From contig OZ025269.1 of NCBI GenBank assembly GCA_964019165.1, positions 12,634,308-12,698,307 of the forward strand: 64,000 nucleotides of DNA. The letters are read 5' to 3'. The position numbers and the translations under genes are program-made. The notes under the pieces were generated by a model, which searched no databases, was not told the DNA's origin, and worked only from the letters and a program-made list of their open reading frames with translations. Shown here in pieces: positions 52,701-61,675 of the stretch. Source of the stretch: Mastigias papua (taxonomy: Eukaryota; Cnidaria; Scyphozoa; Rhizostomeae; Mastigiidae). How positions within the stretch are numbered: position 1 is the stretch's first letter; each line of letters opens with the position of its first letter.

Positions 52701-53255
52701 AATGGTCGTCAATTCATCAAATATTTGTGTCCTCATTTTTACGTGCTTCTGCTTTGGTTGCCCTTCTTTGAGCTTTAGTTCATACAATTTCCTTCTTAAG
52801 GCCAACTTATTGGATCAGGTTTTCTTTTGAGATTGATAAGCCAATTTCTTCCAATCGACAGCAGGGTCATCTGGATTCGGACCCAGTAATTACAGTAGAG
52901 ACTGTTCCACTGCCAGCACGATAGTTGCTAACGCACGATCCTTATCAGCCAGTACTTTGGCCTGTCTTGCTCACCTTCAGGACCACCTTCAGAATCACCT
53001 TCAGGATCACCTTCAGGACCACCTTCAGGACCACCTTCAGGATCACCTTCTGGATCACCTTCAGGATCACCTTCAGGATCACCTTCAGGATCACCTTCAG
53101 GATCACCTTCAGGATCACCTTCAGGATCACCTTCAGGATCACCTTCAGGATCACCTTCAGTTCCTGCGACAATATTCCAAAGTGCGTCTTCTATCAGCGC
53201 CATCTTGCACCGCACTTTCCATGTTGCAAAGTTGTGTCCATTCAACAGCTGCACA
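49743..53255 (-). mobile_element. Copia-type LTR retrotransposon, decayed and 3'-truncated
   Basis: Read on the minus strand the parts come in Copia order (integrase before reverse transcriptase). Gag: LNGHNFATWKVRCKMAL at 53250, LLASLPKPYDMLLEALPEVP and a damaged zinc knuckle CHQVGKYGHMRC at about 52480. Pre-integrase: NQTANTLVKKFASREDTKKI at about 51900. Integrase: PKTTEQNEVAERMNRPLVET at about 51380. Reverse transcriptase: KARLVAQGYNRTFGIDCDET and HQIDTTTAFLN at 50640-50480. RNase H start: STPTGHVTKLVK at about 50020. Key residues are lost: the second integrase acidic block reads RSNNEGEY instead of RSDNGGEY, and the reverse transcriptase box reads YVND instead of YVDD (about 50240). Frameshifts break it into several frames. 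The 3' end stops at the (ATA)n tract, so no 3' LTR remains. Confidence 0.88.
52971..53160 (-). repeat. 12-bp minisatellite inside Copia gag
   Basis: About 16 units of the 12-mer CACCTTCAGGAT (with CAGGAC, CAGAAT and TGGAT variants) lie in tandem. On the minus strand, in the gag frame, each unit encodes Gly-Asp-Pro-Glu or Gly-Gly-Pro-Glu, so gag is lengthened by a (GDPE)n tract after the block WNIVAGTE. The array keeps all six frames largely open because 12 is a multiple of three. Confidence 0.95.
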
Positions 53256-53324
53256 GTGTGCCCGGAAAGCAGAAATTTGGGGAAAGTCCACTACGATACT
53301 CCAGTTCATCTCAGGATTATGGTT

Positions 53325-53455
53325 GGGGATACACATGATATGATGAATAATGTGTCCAGTTAACGGTATAATTGGCCACTTGGCACCTATTCACCATTGT
53401 TTACTTGACGTGTCCAAGTGAGAAGATGAACTCTTGTTGTTTACGGTAACCTTTC
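53325..53455 (-). repeat. Probable 5' LTR or leader segment of the Copia element
   Basis: This lies just upstream of gag. A segment about 110 bp long is found again, inverted, at 54212-54325 at roughly 85 percent identity (shared CCACTTGGCACCTATTCACC and GATACAC.TGATAT.ATGAAT). A second copy of pre-gag sequence suggests LTR sequence, but the terminal TG..CA and primer-binding site could not be pinned down. Confidence 0.4.
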
Positions 53456-53880
53456 TTTACAGAACTTTTTGCTTAAAGTATTAAATCATCCTAGATCACA
53501 CTACAAAACTGGTCCAAAAACAATATATATGGATAAATAACATGGAAGAATAAACCCTAGTTACACAAACTGTCTGACAAGACACCAAACTCCCAAGTGG
53601 GCACAAAAAAATAGATCACTTCTCCATGCACAAAGCATGATAGGCCTGATAAGTTTCTTACAAATGCAAAGCTCTCATTCTCCTCCTGTCGTTGCTACGG
53701 TTCACAGAAAGCTGCAGCTCCTACTAATTTTCAAGCCTGCTGCTTGGAGAATGACAGTACATTCTAATAAGCCCAGGGCAGTATGGAAACATGCAACGAG
53801 ATAGAAAAGCGACATCAATGCCAATTAAGTGGTTTACAGAATTAAGGATATTAAAGCATTTACCATTTAATATGCATGTC

Positions 53881-54575
53881 TTTATAAGGAACATAGCATT
53901 ACTCTTTGTTTCAAAGTTCTTTATTAATGGACCTCTTCTTGACTACATTACTTAAAGTTTATTAATAGTTCTTTAATCGCCAATTTAGTGCTTAGACATT
54001 GTAAGTGGTCAGCGTTAAGACAGGAAGCTATGGACGCTGCAAGTTTCAATGGAAATCCGCCTATGTGCCACCTGCCGCAAATATACAAATTTGTCTTTCT
54101 AATTATTTATTGATTTCATGAATATGAATAGGTATACTGAAAAGCCTTTCTCGTCCGACACTAGTCAGAGTATGAAACTTTGAATCGCTGGATGCCTGTT
54201 TAAGCAAAAGAGTGCATTTTCTCACTTGGACTCTTGAAGTATACAATGGTGAATAGGTGCCAAGTGGCCTATCACACAGTTAACTGGAGACATTATTCAT
54301 TATATCACGTGTATCCGCATCTGGCTATATATTTCGGTTCATCTTTCTGTCGCTATCCAACGTTTCATACTCTGACAAGTGTCGGAAGAAAAAGGCTTTT
54401 CAGTATGCCTAAAACATGGTGACACTTTTTCATGCTGTAATGAGGTTCTGTAGTACCAGCAGACTTTTCATGGTTATGAATAATCGAAATTGAAAAGGTC
54501 CTGTGTGGCTTTTTTGTTAGAAGCAAAAGTTGCTTAGACATTTTGGCCTTCTACATGAAGGTTCCTTGGAGAAAC
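53881..54575 (+). mobile_element. MITE-like repeat (AAGGAAC family), split by a later insertion
   Basis: The left part, 53881 to about 54070, follows the copy at 22821-23175 block by block (TATAAGGAACATAGCA, TGGACCTCTTCTTGAC, CATTGTAAGTGGTCAG, GCTATGGACGCTGCAAGTTT). The family resumes at 54483 with ATCGAAATTGAAAAGGTCC and ends with CCTTCTACATGAAGGTTCCT at about 54570. Between them sits a 338-bp insertion (54131-54468), so the MITE is older than the insertion. Confidence 0.65.
54131..54468 (+). mobile_element. Foldback retroelement-like insertion with hammerhead-like stem, copy A
   Basis: It is flanked by CATGAATATGAATA (54117-54130) and CATGGTTATGAATA (54469-54482), a 14-bp duplication with two mismatches. 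The first 47 bp (54131-54177) are an imperfect inverted copy of 54363-54409. In the right copy, CATACT (54366-54371) pairs with AGTATG (54402-54407). Between them lie CTGA, GAAA (54388) and a short AAAGG/CTTTT stem, the layout of a type I hammerhead ribozyme. The 3' tail (54410-54468) with TTTTTCATGCTGTAATGAGG and GTAGTACCAGCAGACTTTT is shared with the copy at 56048-56165. The centre holds an inverted copy of the Copia leader segment at 53325-53455. No reading frame. It could be a non-autonomous Penelope-like or retrozyme-type element; the box 1 sequence CTGACAA deviates from the CTGANGA consensus. Confidence 0.5.
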
Positions 54576-55458
54576 AACGTGCATTCGTTCTAATCAAAGT
54601 GCGAAGATGCATTTAAAATAGAGAAACGTTTGTGATCGGCACTTGACAATTTAAATGTCCATCCTGATACTGTCTCCTTGGCAGTTCAAGTTACTTGCTT
54701 ATTTCTAAAAGACAAGGAAAAAGAGAATCAACTTTAAAATTGTACGCAGGTATTAAAAAGTGCATATATTGTAGAGGCTTAACTCGAAAGAAATTCAATA
54801 CAATACATTCTTTGTAGTAGAGCTATTTTCAATTGTTCTTTTGAAATGCACGGATTATAGATCCTTACGAGTGGCGTGCCGAAGAGCTTTAAGCAATTTA
54901 ATGTAGAAAAAGGATTTTATCGACATGATTGAGAGAGCAACATAGTTACCAACAAGCCTTGATCTTTATATCAACTTCTATCGATAAAAAAACAAATTAT
55001 CGTCGATCTCTACCAACTGCCGGGGTATGACAGCGCACATCCACACTACCTACTCTGGCACTCTCCTGACTCATACGTTTAGAATTTATTGCATATTCTT
55101 GATCAAAATATTTTCCTAACTATTGAAACTAGATGACAGTAATATGTTTGATGCTATGGCATCCTTTTCTCAAAATATAGTGAAGCACTTACATTTCATT
55201 AACTCAGATAGAGTGAGAAATTTGCTCAACTGATTAACTCGGGTGAAGTGAGAAAAGTACTTCAGCAATAAGTTTCGAAATATATGATAGTAATTTATCT
55301 ACAGTTTTACGGTATCCTACCCTGTCAAAAACAAGAATTATCAGAAGAATTATGACGCAAGCATAGATCACACTGTCAGATGACTCCTATGAAGCTAAAC
55401 TGCCATAAGTAAACCGTTATTAGATACTAAAAGGACAACAAAGATTTTCAAAACACGT
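54576..55458. other. Intergenic, nothing recognised
   Basis: No gene or repeat is supported between the MITE and the LINE target site. The stretch 53460-53880 is also without recognised content. Confidence 0.4.
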
Positions 55459-55468
55459 AATGCCACAT

Positions 55469-58400
55469 TCAGGTCAGGTCAGGCCTGGCCTGCTAAAGGT
55501 ACCAAGTAGCCCTGTACCACCTGCCTCGGGTCGAGTCGTCGGCGACTAAACCGGCAACCCCACTAGATTTGCTTGGTGAGGAGGGTAACTAAATACCCGG
55601 TTGCACTAAAAACATAAGCCATCAAAGGGCGGGGTCCATGTGGGACATCCCTGGCCATTTAGATAGAGATGGTGTCTCGATGAAAACACCCGGAAGAAGG
55701 CAAAGGCAAACTACTGCCATATTCTGCCTAGTTAAATCATGCAAGTCAATGTTTCTAGTCTCAACAACGGCGTGAATGGGACTACTCAGAACTTGAGTAA
55801 TGCCTCGTCCGGTAGGGAGACCCATGCACAGCAGGTGGGCCCAGACCGTTATCCAATGACTGCTTTGAAGACTCGAAACGAAATTAAAGTTGCAACATGG
55901 AATGTTCGCACGCTATATCAATCTGGAAAACTTGAAAATCTTAAAAGAGAAGCTATGAGATACAATATAGCCATATTGGGAGTTAGCGAGATAAGATGGA
56001 AAGGACCAGGCAAGATCATAACTGGTAATCATACATTTATATATTCACTACAGCACGAAAAAGCGGTACCATGTTTTAACCATACTGAAAAGCTTTTCAG
56101 TATGGTTAAAACATGGTACCGCTTTTTCGTGCTGTAGTGAAGTTCTGTAGTACCAACAGACTTTTCATTTATATATTCAGGTGGAGAGGTACATGAACGA
56201 GGAGTTGGTATGCTGATAGACCAAACAACAGCAAAGTCTATAATGGGATATTGGGCGCTATTAGATCGTGTTCTGTTAGTGACGTTTAGAGGCAAACCTT
56301 TTGACATATCTGTATTACAAGTATATGCACCAAAGACAGATGCAGACCCTGATGAAATGGACAGTTTCTATGAAAAATAGAAGTAGCTATGTCACAATGT
56401 AAATCATAGGATGTCATTCTTGTTATAGGAGACTTAAATGGGAAAGTAGGTGAATGCAAAGAAGCTGATATTGTTGGTCTACATGGTTTAGGTGCTCGAA
56501 ATGATCGTGGAGAGATGTTAGTTGATTGGCTCAAAGAGAATGATATGGTGATAAAAAATACCTGATTTATGAATCACAAACGAAGGAAATATACATGGAT
56601 CAGTCCAAATTCGAATACCCATAATCAAATTGATTACATCATGATCAATAAACGATTTTGTAATGCAGTGAAACAAAGTAACAGTTACCCAGGAGCAGAT
56701 ATCAATAGTGACCATACTCTGGTAATAGCGAAAATTCTAATTAGAATGCGTAAGCTACAAGTAGCTAAACAGCAAGCAAAATATCAGCTTAGAAAACTAT
56801 GCGAAGATATTAGTGTAAGGAAGGAATTTCAATTGAAAGTACCAAACAGGATTGAAAAATTACAAATATTTGAAACAGAAGATATCGAAGGAGAATGGAG
56901 ATCTTTCGAGCAGGTCCTGAACATAAGTGCAGAAGAAACGATACCTAAAATCAAGCCTAAAAAGAAACAGAAATGGACGACCGATTCTATTCTTGATATG
57001 ATGGAAGAGCGAAGAACGCTAAAAGGAAAAGATGTATGAAAATAAAAAGAAATAGACATTGTAATAAAGGAGAAATGTAAAGAGGAAAAAGAAGTGTGGT
57101 GGAACAAGCAATGCGATGAAATAGAGAAAGAAATCTATAGAAGTCCATCAGCAGCACGCAGCAAAGTAAAAGAACTAACAGGGAAAGCGTATTGTTCATC
57201 AAGTGGGTGTTTGAAATCAAAGATGGAACTATAATAATTGGAAAAGAAGATATTCTTAGTAGATGGTAAGAATACATTAGTGATTTGTTTGAAGACGATA
57301 GAAAGGAAAAACCAGACGTTGATAGAGAAATGGAAGGACCTCCTATTTTGAAAGATGAAACTAAAAGTTCTTTAAGAAGGATGAAATATGGTAAGGCAAC
57401 AGGACCCGACAACAACTCAGTTGAAATGTTAGAAGCAATGGAAGATAGTGTAATCAATAAAATTGAATCTATAAAGAATAAAATGTATGATACAGGTAAA
57501 ATACCAAGAAGTCTATCCATATCAATATTTGTAACATTGCCGAAAAAGGCAGGTGCCACAGAATGCGAGCTACATCGAACTATTAGCCTAATGAGTCACA
57601 TTACAAAATTAATGCTGAAAATCCTAATGAAAAAATGAAAAGATCTATACGTGAAGAAATTGCAGATGTACAATGCGGATGCACTGAAGGAAAGGGAACT
57701 GCTAGTGCGATTTTTATAATGCGCAATATTATTGAGCGAAGTATTGAAGTTCAAAAAGATTGTATTTGTGTTTTACAGATTACTGAAAGGCTTAAATTGA
57801 TAAAGTCAGACATGATAGACTGTTCGATATGCTTGATAGACTTGACATTGATGGAAAGGCTCTGCGATGGTTAAAAAATTCATGCTGGGAACAGACCGCT
57901 GCAGTTAGAATAGAAAATAAACTAAGTGAGTGGATTATAATTGAGAGAGGGGTTACACAAGGGAGCGTTTTATCACCGGACTTATTTTCTTTGTATAGCG
58001 AAATGATCTTAAGGGAAATCGAAGAATTCCATGGGGTGTTAATAAATGGACGTAATATAAACAACATTAGGTATGCAGATGATTATGTTTTGATTACTGA
58101 AGCAGAAATGATCTTCAGTGTATTCTTAATGAAGTTATAGAAAAAAGTGAGTCCCTGGGGCTGTCATTAAATGCAGAAAAAACATACTCAATGATAGTAT
58201 CAAAGAAGAAGAGTCCACTGAAATGTAAGCTAACAGCAAATGGACTAGGCATCAAACAAGTTAAAAAATTTAATTATCTAGGAAGTTTTCTAACATCCAC
58301 TGGCAATTCTGATTGTGAAATAAAGCGAAGAATTGCGTTAAGTAAAGCAGCATTTAACAAAAGAAGATGTATTTTAATAACTTCCAATATTACCATGCCA

Positions 58401-58850
58401 ACAAAACAGAGAATCTTCAAATGCTTGGTCTATTCTTTTATATTGTTGTGAAACATGGAGCATCTCGTCTTGTATGCAAAAGCGCTTAGAGGCAACCGTG
58501 ATGTGGTTCATAAGAAGAATGTTGAAGTTTTCATGGATTGAATAAATATTAAATGAACGAGTACTGACAATCACCAACTTAAAGTGCGAACTAATGCAGA
58601 CAATCAAAAAAAGAAAAATGACGTTTTTAGGGCATGTGATGAGAAGAGGCAGCATAGAAAATCTATCGCTAACAGGAAAAATGAATGGAAAAAGAGCCTG
58701 AGGGAGACAGAGGATGACCTATCTAGATAATGTTAAATATTGGACCAACATCATAAATGGAAATGACCCTATTCATGCTTGTCAAGACAGAGAAGTTTGG
58801 AAGCGCATGATTATCCACGCTCTCGGGCATGACACATTAAGAAGAAGAAG
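55469..58850 (+). mobile_element. Near full-length APE-type LINE with exact 10-bp target-site duplication
   Basis: AATGCCACAT flanks it exactly on both sides (55459-55468 and 58851-58860), and it ends in (AAG)n. After a leader of about 270 bp that starts with (AGGTC)n comes an APE endonuclease: IKVATWNVRTLYQSGK at about 55885, AILGVSEIRWKGPGKI, and QIDYIMINKRFCNA with DINSDHTLVIAKI at about 56625-56730. The reverse transcriptase follows: RRMKYGKATGPDNNSVEML, RGVTQGSVLSPDLFSLYSEM (about 57945) and RYADDYVLI (about 58069, catalytic Asp pair intact). Then come YLGSFLTSTGNSDCEIKRRI, a displaced MTFLGHVMRRGSIENLS and HALGHD before the tail. The overall type is like the craniofacial-development-protein-2-like LINEs (RTE or a neighbour; clade not certain). 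Several frameshifts and stops inactivate it. A 118-bp insertion sits at 56048-56165. Confidence 0.88.
56048..56165 (+). mobile_element. Foldback insertion with perfect 90-bp palindrome, copy B
   Basis: It is inserted in the endonuclease region of the LINE and flanked on both sides by the identical 14-mer CATTTATATATTCA (56034-56047 and 56166-56179). Positions 56048-56092 are the exact reverse complement of 56093-56137, with no loop. A 28-bp unpaired tail (56138-56165) ends in CCAACAGACTTTT. The right arm and tail match the 3' part of copy A (CTTTTCAGTATG, AAAACATGGT, CTTTTTC.TGCTGTA.TGA). A perfect palindrome and a perfect duplication point to a recent insertion. Confidence 0.8.
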
Positions 58851-58860
58851 AATGCCACAT

Positions 58861-59495
58861 AGCTACATCAGGCTCTGTGTCCTGTGACCCTAGTGTAGGC
58901 CAAGTGACACCACTATGTAAAATTCAAATTGTATAAGAACACTGTGGCTCGATTTGAGAAAAAGTATAGACACGGTTAGAACAAGCTCAACCTCAGATAA
59001 AAAATTAATGAGATTTGTACAAGCACCCAACTAGCTGCATTCGTTTTCCAAAAAGTGCTTACGAGGTTATTTATAGACGTCAGCATTCGTTTCTTTATTT
59101 TAAAACGTAGCCACGCCGGATGTTTTAAAAACCATATACTGCATATAGTTTCTCAAACATTATCAAAACACCACTCTTCAACTCAGAAAAATGTTGGGAA
59201 CATTCGAGTTTGAAGTTATCAACAAGTTAAGAACATTGAGCCACTGCAAAAATTATCTGTCATTTATAAAAAGATCGTGGAAGATCCTAATAATGGTGAG
59301 GACATTTACTGCAATGGTCGTCATTAACCTCAAAATTGATACCTCAAACGTAATCTTTCAATGCCATTGCTTTAGGCACGACCACTATTTAAAATCTCTA
59401 ATGGTCGTTTGAGAACCAGGCTTGATGATAAAAAGAAAGACTGTTGACAACTATAGAATTTCATTACTGTAGGACGATGAGGAAGCATCCCAATG
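58861..59495. other. Intergenic, nothing recognised
   Basis: The open frame at 59191-59412 has no motif. No repeat was recognised between the LINE and the foldback copy at 59.5 kb. Confidence 0.35.
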
Positions 59496-59502
59496 TAAAT
59501 TG

Positions 59503-59680
59503 AAAGTACCCTTTTCGTCCGACCTCTTCAGAGTATGAAATTAAACATATAACTAAATATATATACTTAGCTCCACTTTTCAACTATGATAAGTATCAGG
59601 GGATAAAAATATTTCAAGCATGCTATAGACTGTTCCGCATTTTCATGCAATAGTGAGTTAGAAATTTTTCAGAGAAATAT
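59503..59680 (+). mobile_element. Foldback retroelement-like insertion, diverged copy C
   Basis: The left arm (CTTTTCGTCCGACCTCTTCA, then GAGTATGAAA) and right part (TTTTCAACTATGATAAGTAT, CATTTTCATGCAATAGTGAG and a TTTTT end) follow copy A in the same order, with about 75 bp between them. In the reverse complement of the left arm, box 1 reads CTGAAGA and box 2 GAAA, which fit the hammerhead consensus better than copy A does. The stem I partner is lost. Target-site duplications are not clear. Confidence 0.45.
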
Positions 59681-60071
59681 TGAATTTTGACCAAAATTTG
59701 CACATACTTTATTATTTAATTGGTCAAAAGATTTCATTGCTTTTACTGACATAGCATAGGAGATGGAGCAGTATTACACACCTTTTCATCCCAAAGGTCA
59801 TCAGTAAGAAGCTACTGCTATGATAAAAATTCAATGAACCAAAAACAGGAATCCAAGCGATTAACAATTAGGGATTTCTGATTTTACTTCACATTTGCTT
59901 ATCGAATTGAACTCGATTTGGCTCATTCGGATTGCATTGAAATATTTGATTCCAGAAAAAACTGGTATTTGAAGCGGAAATCCGAAACTTTGAATAGTTG
60001 GATGCCTGTTTTAGGTTCATTGATTCTAGTCATAGATATATTCTTATACATAAGCTGTTGTATCTACTTAC
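59681..60071. other. Intergenic or intron, with a short repeat fragment
   Basis: A fragment at 59989-60015 (GAAACTTTGAATAGTTGGATG) matches the interior of copy A at 54174-54201, so a wider member of that family may exist. Further exons of the PAN-WSC gene could lie here but none was recognised. Confidence 0.35.
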
Positions 60072-61615
60072 AAGTCTTGTATACAGATAGTCTGAAAGTT
60101 CCTCCGCATTTTTTTCCTGATGAGTCGTCACACGCAGTATTGCACTCAGACTCATTTGCCTTGCCATGTTTATTAAACGTCGTTCCACAAAAGCATTGAT
60201 TGAAATACTGTAAGCCAGCATATGGATGATTCAAACTGCGGCATTTATCAATGCATTGTTGCGTCAGGTTCCCAAGTTGTGTATTAAGAGATTCTCTTGA
60301 GGATAATGCTCTATTCATTGTATCTTTATAACAACCAATATACTCGATGGCAGACTGCTGACTAACTGGTTTAGCTGTAGTTTTTAATACAATACAGTTG
60401 TTAACAATTCAGAATACAGAATATGAAGCATGAATGGTGGAAGCTATGTTGCTAATTGGGGAAGAGATTGGGAATAACCTGATTGCAGGAGGCTGGGCAG
60501 TAGGCTTCGAAGAACGCTTTAGAGATCACACAATAAGCATGCTTTTTCTTGAAAAAGTTGGAGGGTTACCACTTTCCTATACCCTATTAGTGTACCCCAC
60601 TGTTCAGTTCATTCCATACTGATCGAAAGTTGGCTAGTAACCCAATGAAGAAGAAAATGCTTTGTTACTTTTTTATTAACTCCTTATTCTGCTTGTTTAC
60701 ATGTCCCCAAATCTATCAATTAGTTTCATTATCGGCAAATTATTCCCCAGCAAATTCTAGATCCATACTATTCTAGATCCATATTTTCATCCCTTACATA
60801 ATAATTGACTTGTTGTTTCATTTCGTTCTTCTTCCTTCTTTGCACTTTCTATAGAATCCGAAAACAGTAACTTGATTGTAAACTTCGCTATTAAACAGAC
60901 AAGGATATGGCAAATTTGATCTGTATTTCCACAATGCTGTGATAGTTTTATTTCGATATATAATAATCTCCTGACACTGTTTAGAATCATTCTTAGTATA
61001 ATTTATGACATATATCGCAAGTGATAATTTGATGAAATTTAAAGTATATCATCATCATTGCAACACTGGCAAGTCTTACCTGCAGCAGTTTTGTTCCGTT
61101 GTTGTATCTAGAAAAAATAACGACAACTGGATTTACTCATTTATATTTATAGTCAAATACAAACATACATATATCTATCGTACAGGTAAGGTAAAACGTA
61201 CGAATCTGGTAGGGTTCTTTGCTTGCATTCTTTTCAATGGCATAATGACTATATCCCGTTATAAACAAATCCACAGGGTGCATTAGCGCATACATCCAAT
61301 ATAAACAAAAACTACCTCAAATATAACTGCCATCCAGTTGTCTTCTCGCATTACAGTTGGGTATTCACCAGTTTTTGATATTACTTCACAGTTTAATGTG
61401 CCTCCTTCTTTCATTCTGTAATTTATTAGTCGGCAATCCTTACGCATACAGTGGTGAATGCATTGAATTTGGCTATTCACAATGAAACTATCTTTTGAGG
61501 CTCCTTCGCAGTAAAATTTCTTGTTCATATAAATCTCCTTGACATATCCTTGTTCACAGATCACAGTCCTAATGAAAATGACAACTACTACCACCCCAAT
61601 GTCTGTGAAAACCAT
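60072..61615 (-). CDS. Secreted PAN/apple + WSC domain protein, two exons, 3' end uncertain
   Basis: Exon 1 (61615-61316) starts with a signal peptide (MVFTDIGVVVVVIFIRTVIC) and then encodes a PAN/apple-like module: FYCEGASKDSFIVNS, CIHHCMRKDCRLINYR, LNCEVISKTGEYPTV, EDNWMAVIFE. Its Cys pattern (C-x3-C-x4-C plus outer pair) fits that fold. Exon 2 (60357-60072) encodes a WSC domain: EYIGCYKDTMNRALSS, LTQQCIDKCRSLNHPYAGLQ, QCFCGTTFN, CNTACDDSSGKKCGG, FRLSVYKT. Phase 0 joins the exons across a GT..AG intron of 958 bp. WSC and PAN modules bind carbohydrate or protein partners outside the cell; the role of this protein is unknown. At the end of exon 2 there is either a GTAAGT donor leading to exons I could not find, or the frame closes two codons later (Cys-Lys-stop). 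An in-frame ATG at 61675 is an alternative start. Confidence 0.75.
60358..61315 (-). other. Intron of the PAN-WSC gene, nothing recognised
   Basis: Open frames here (for example 60434-60622 on the + strand) show no motif or splice context. Confidence 0.4.
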
Positions 61616-61675
61616 TTCCTTCCGTAAGATGGCATAAAGCAATACAGCGAAGTACCTATAGTAAGAAGGATGCAA

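Noticed and set aside
52925..53338. Long + strand frame with Thr-Phe-Arg-Ile repeats and a second one with Leu-Gln-Asp-His repeats
   Set aside because: Both are shadows of the 12-bp minisatellite in the Copia gag, which is coded on the minus strand.
55888..56137. Host gene like craniofacial development protein 2
   Set aside because: Such annotations usually come from LINE endonucleases; here the reverse transcriptase, AAG tail and target-site duplication show a LINE.
56987..57559. 190-residue minus-strand frame, Leu/Ser-rich
   Set aside because: Antisense to the LINE reverse transcriptase and produced by the AT-rich coding strand.
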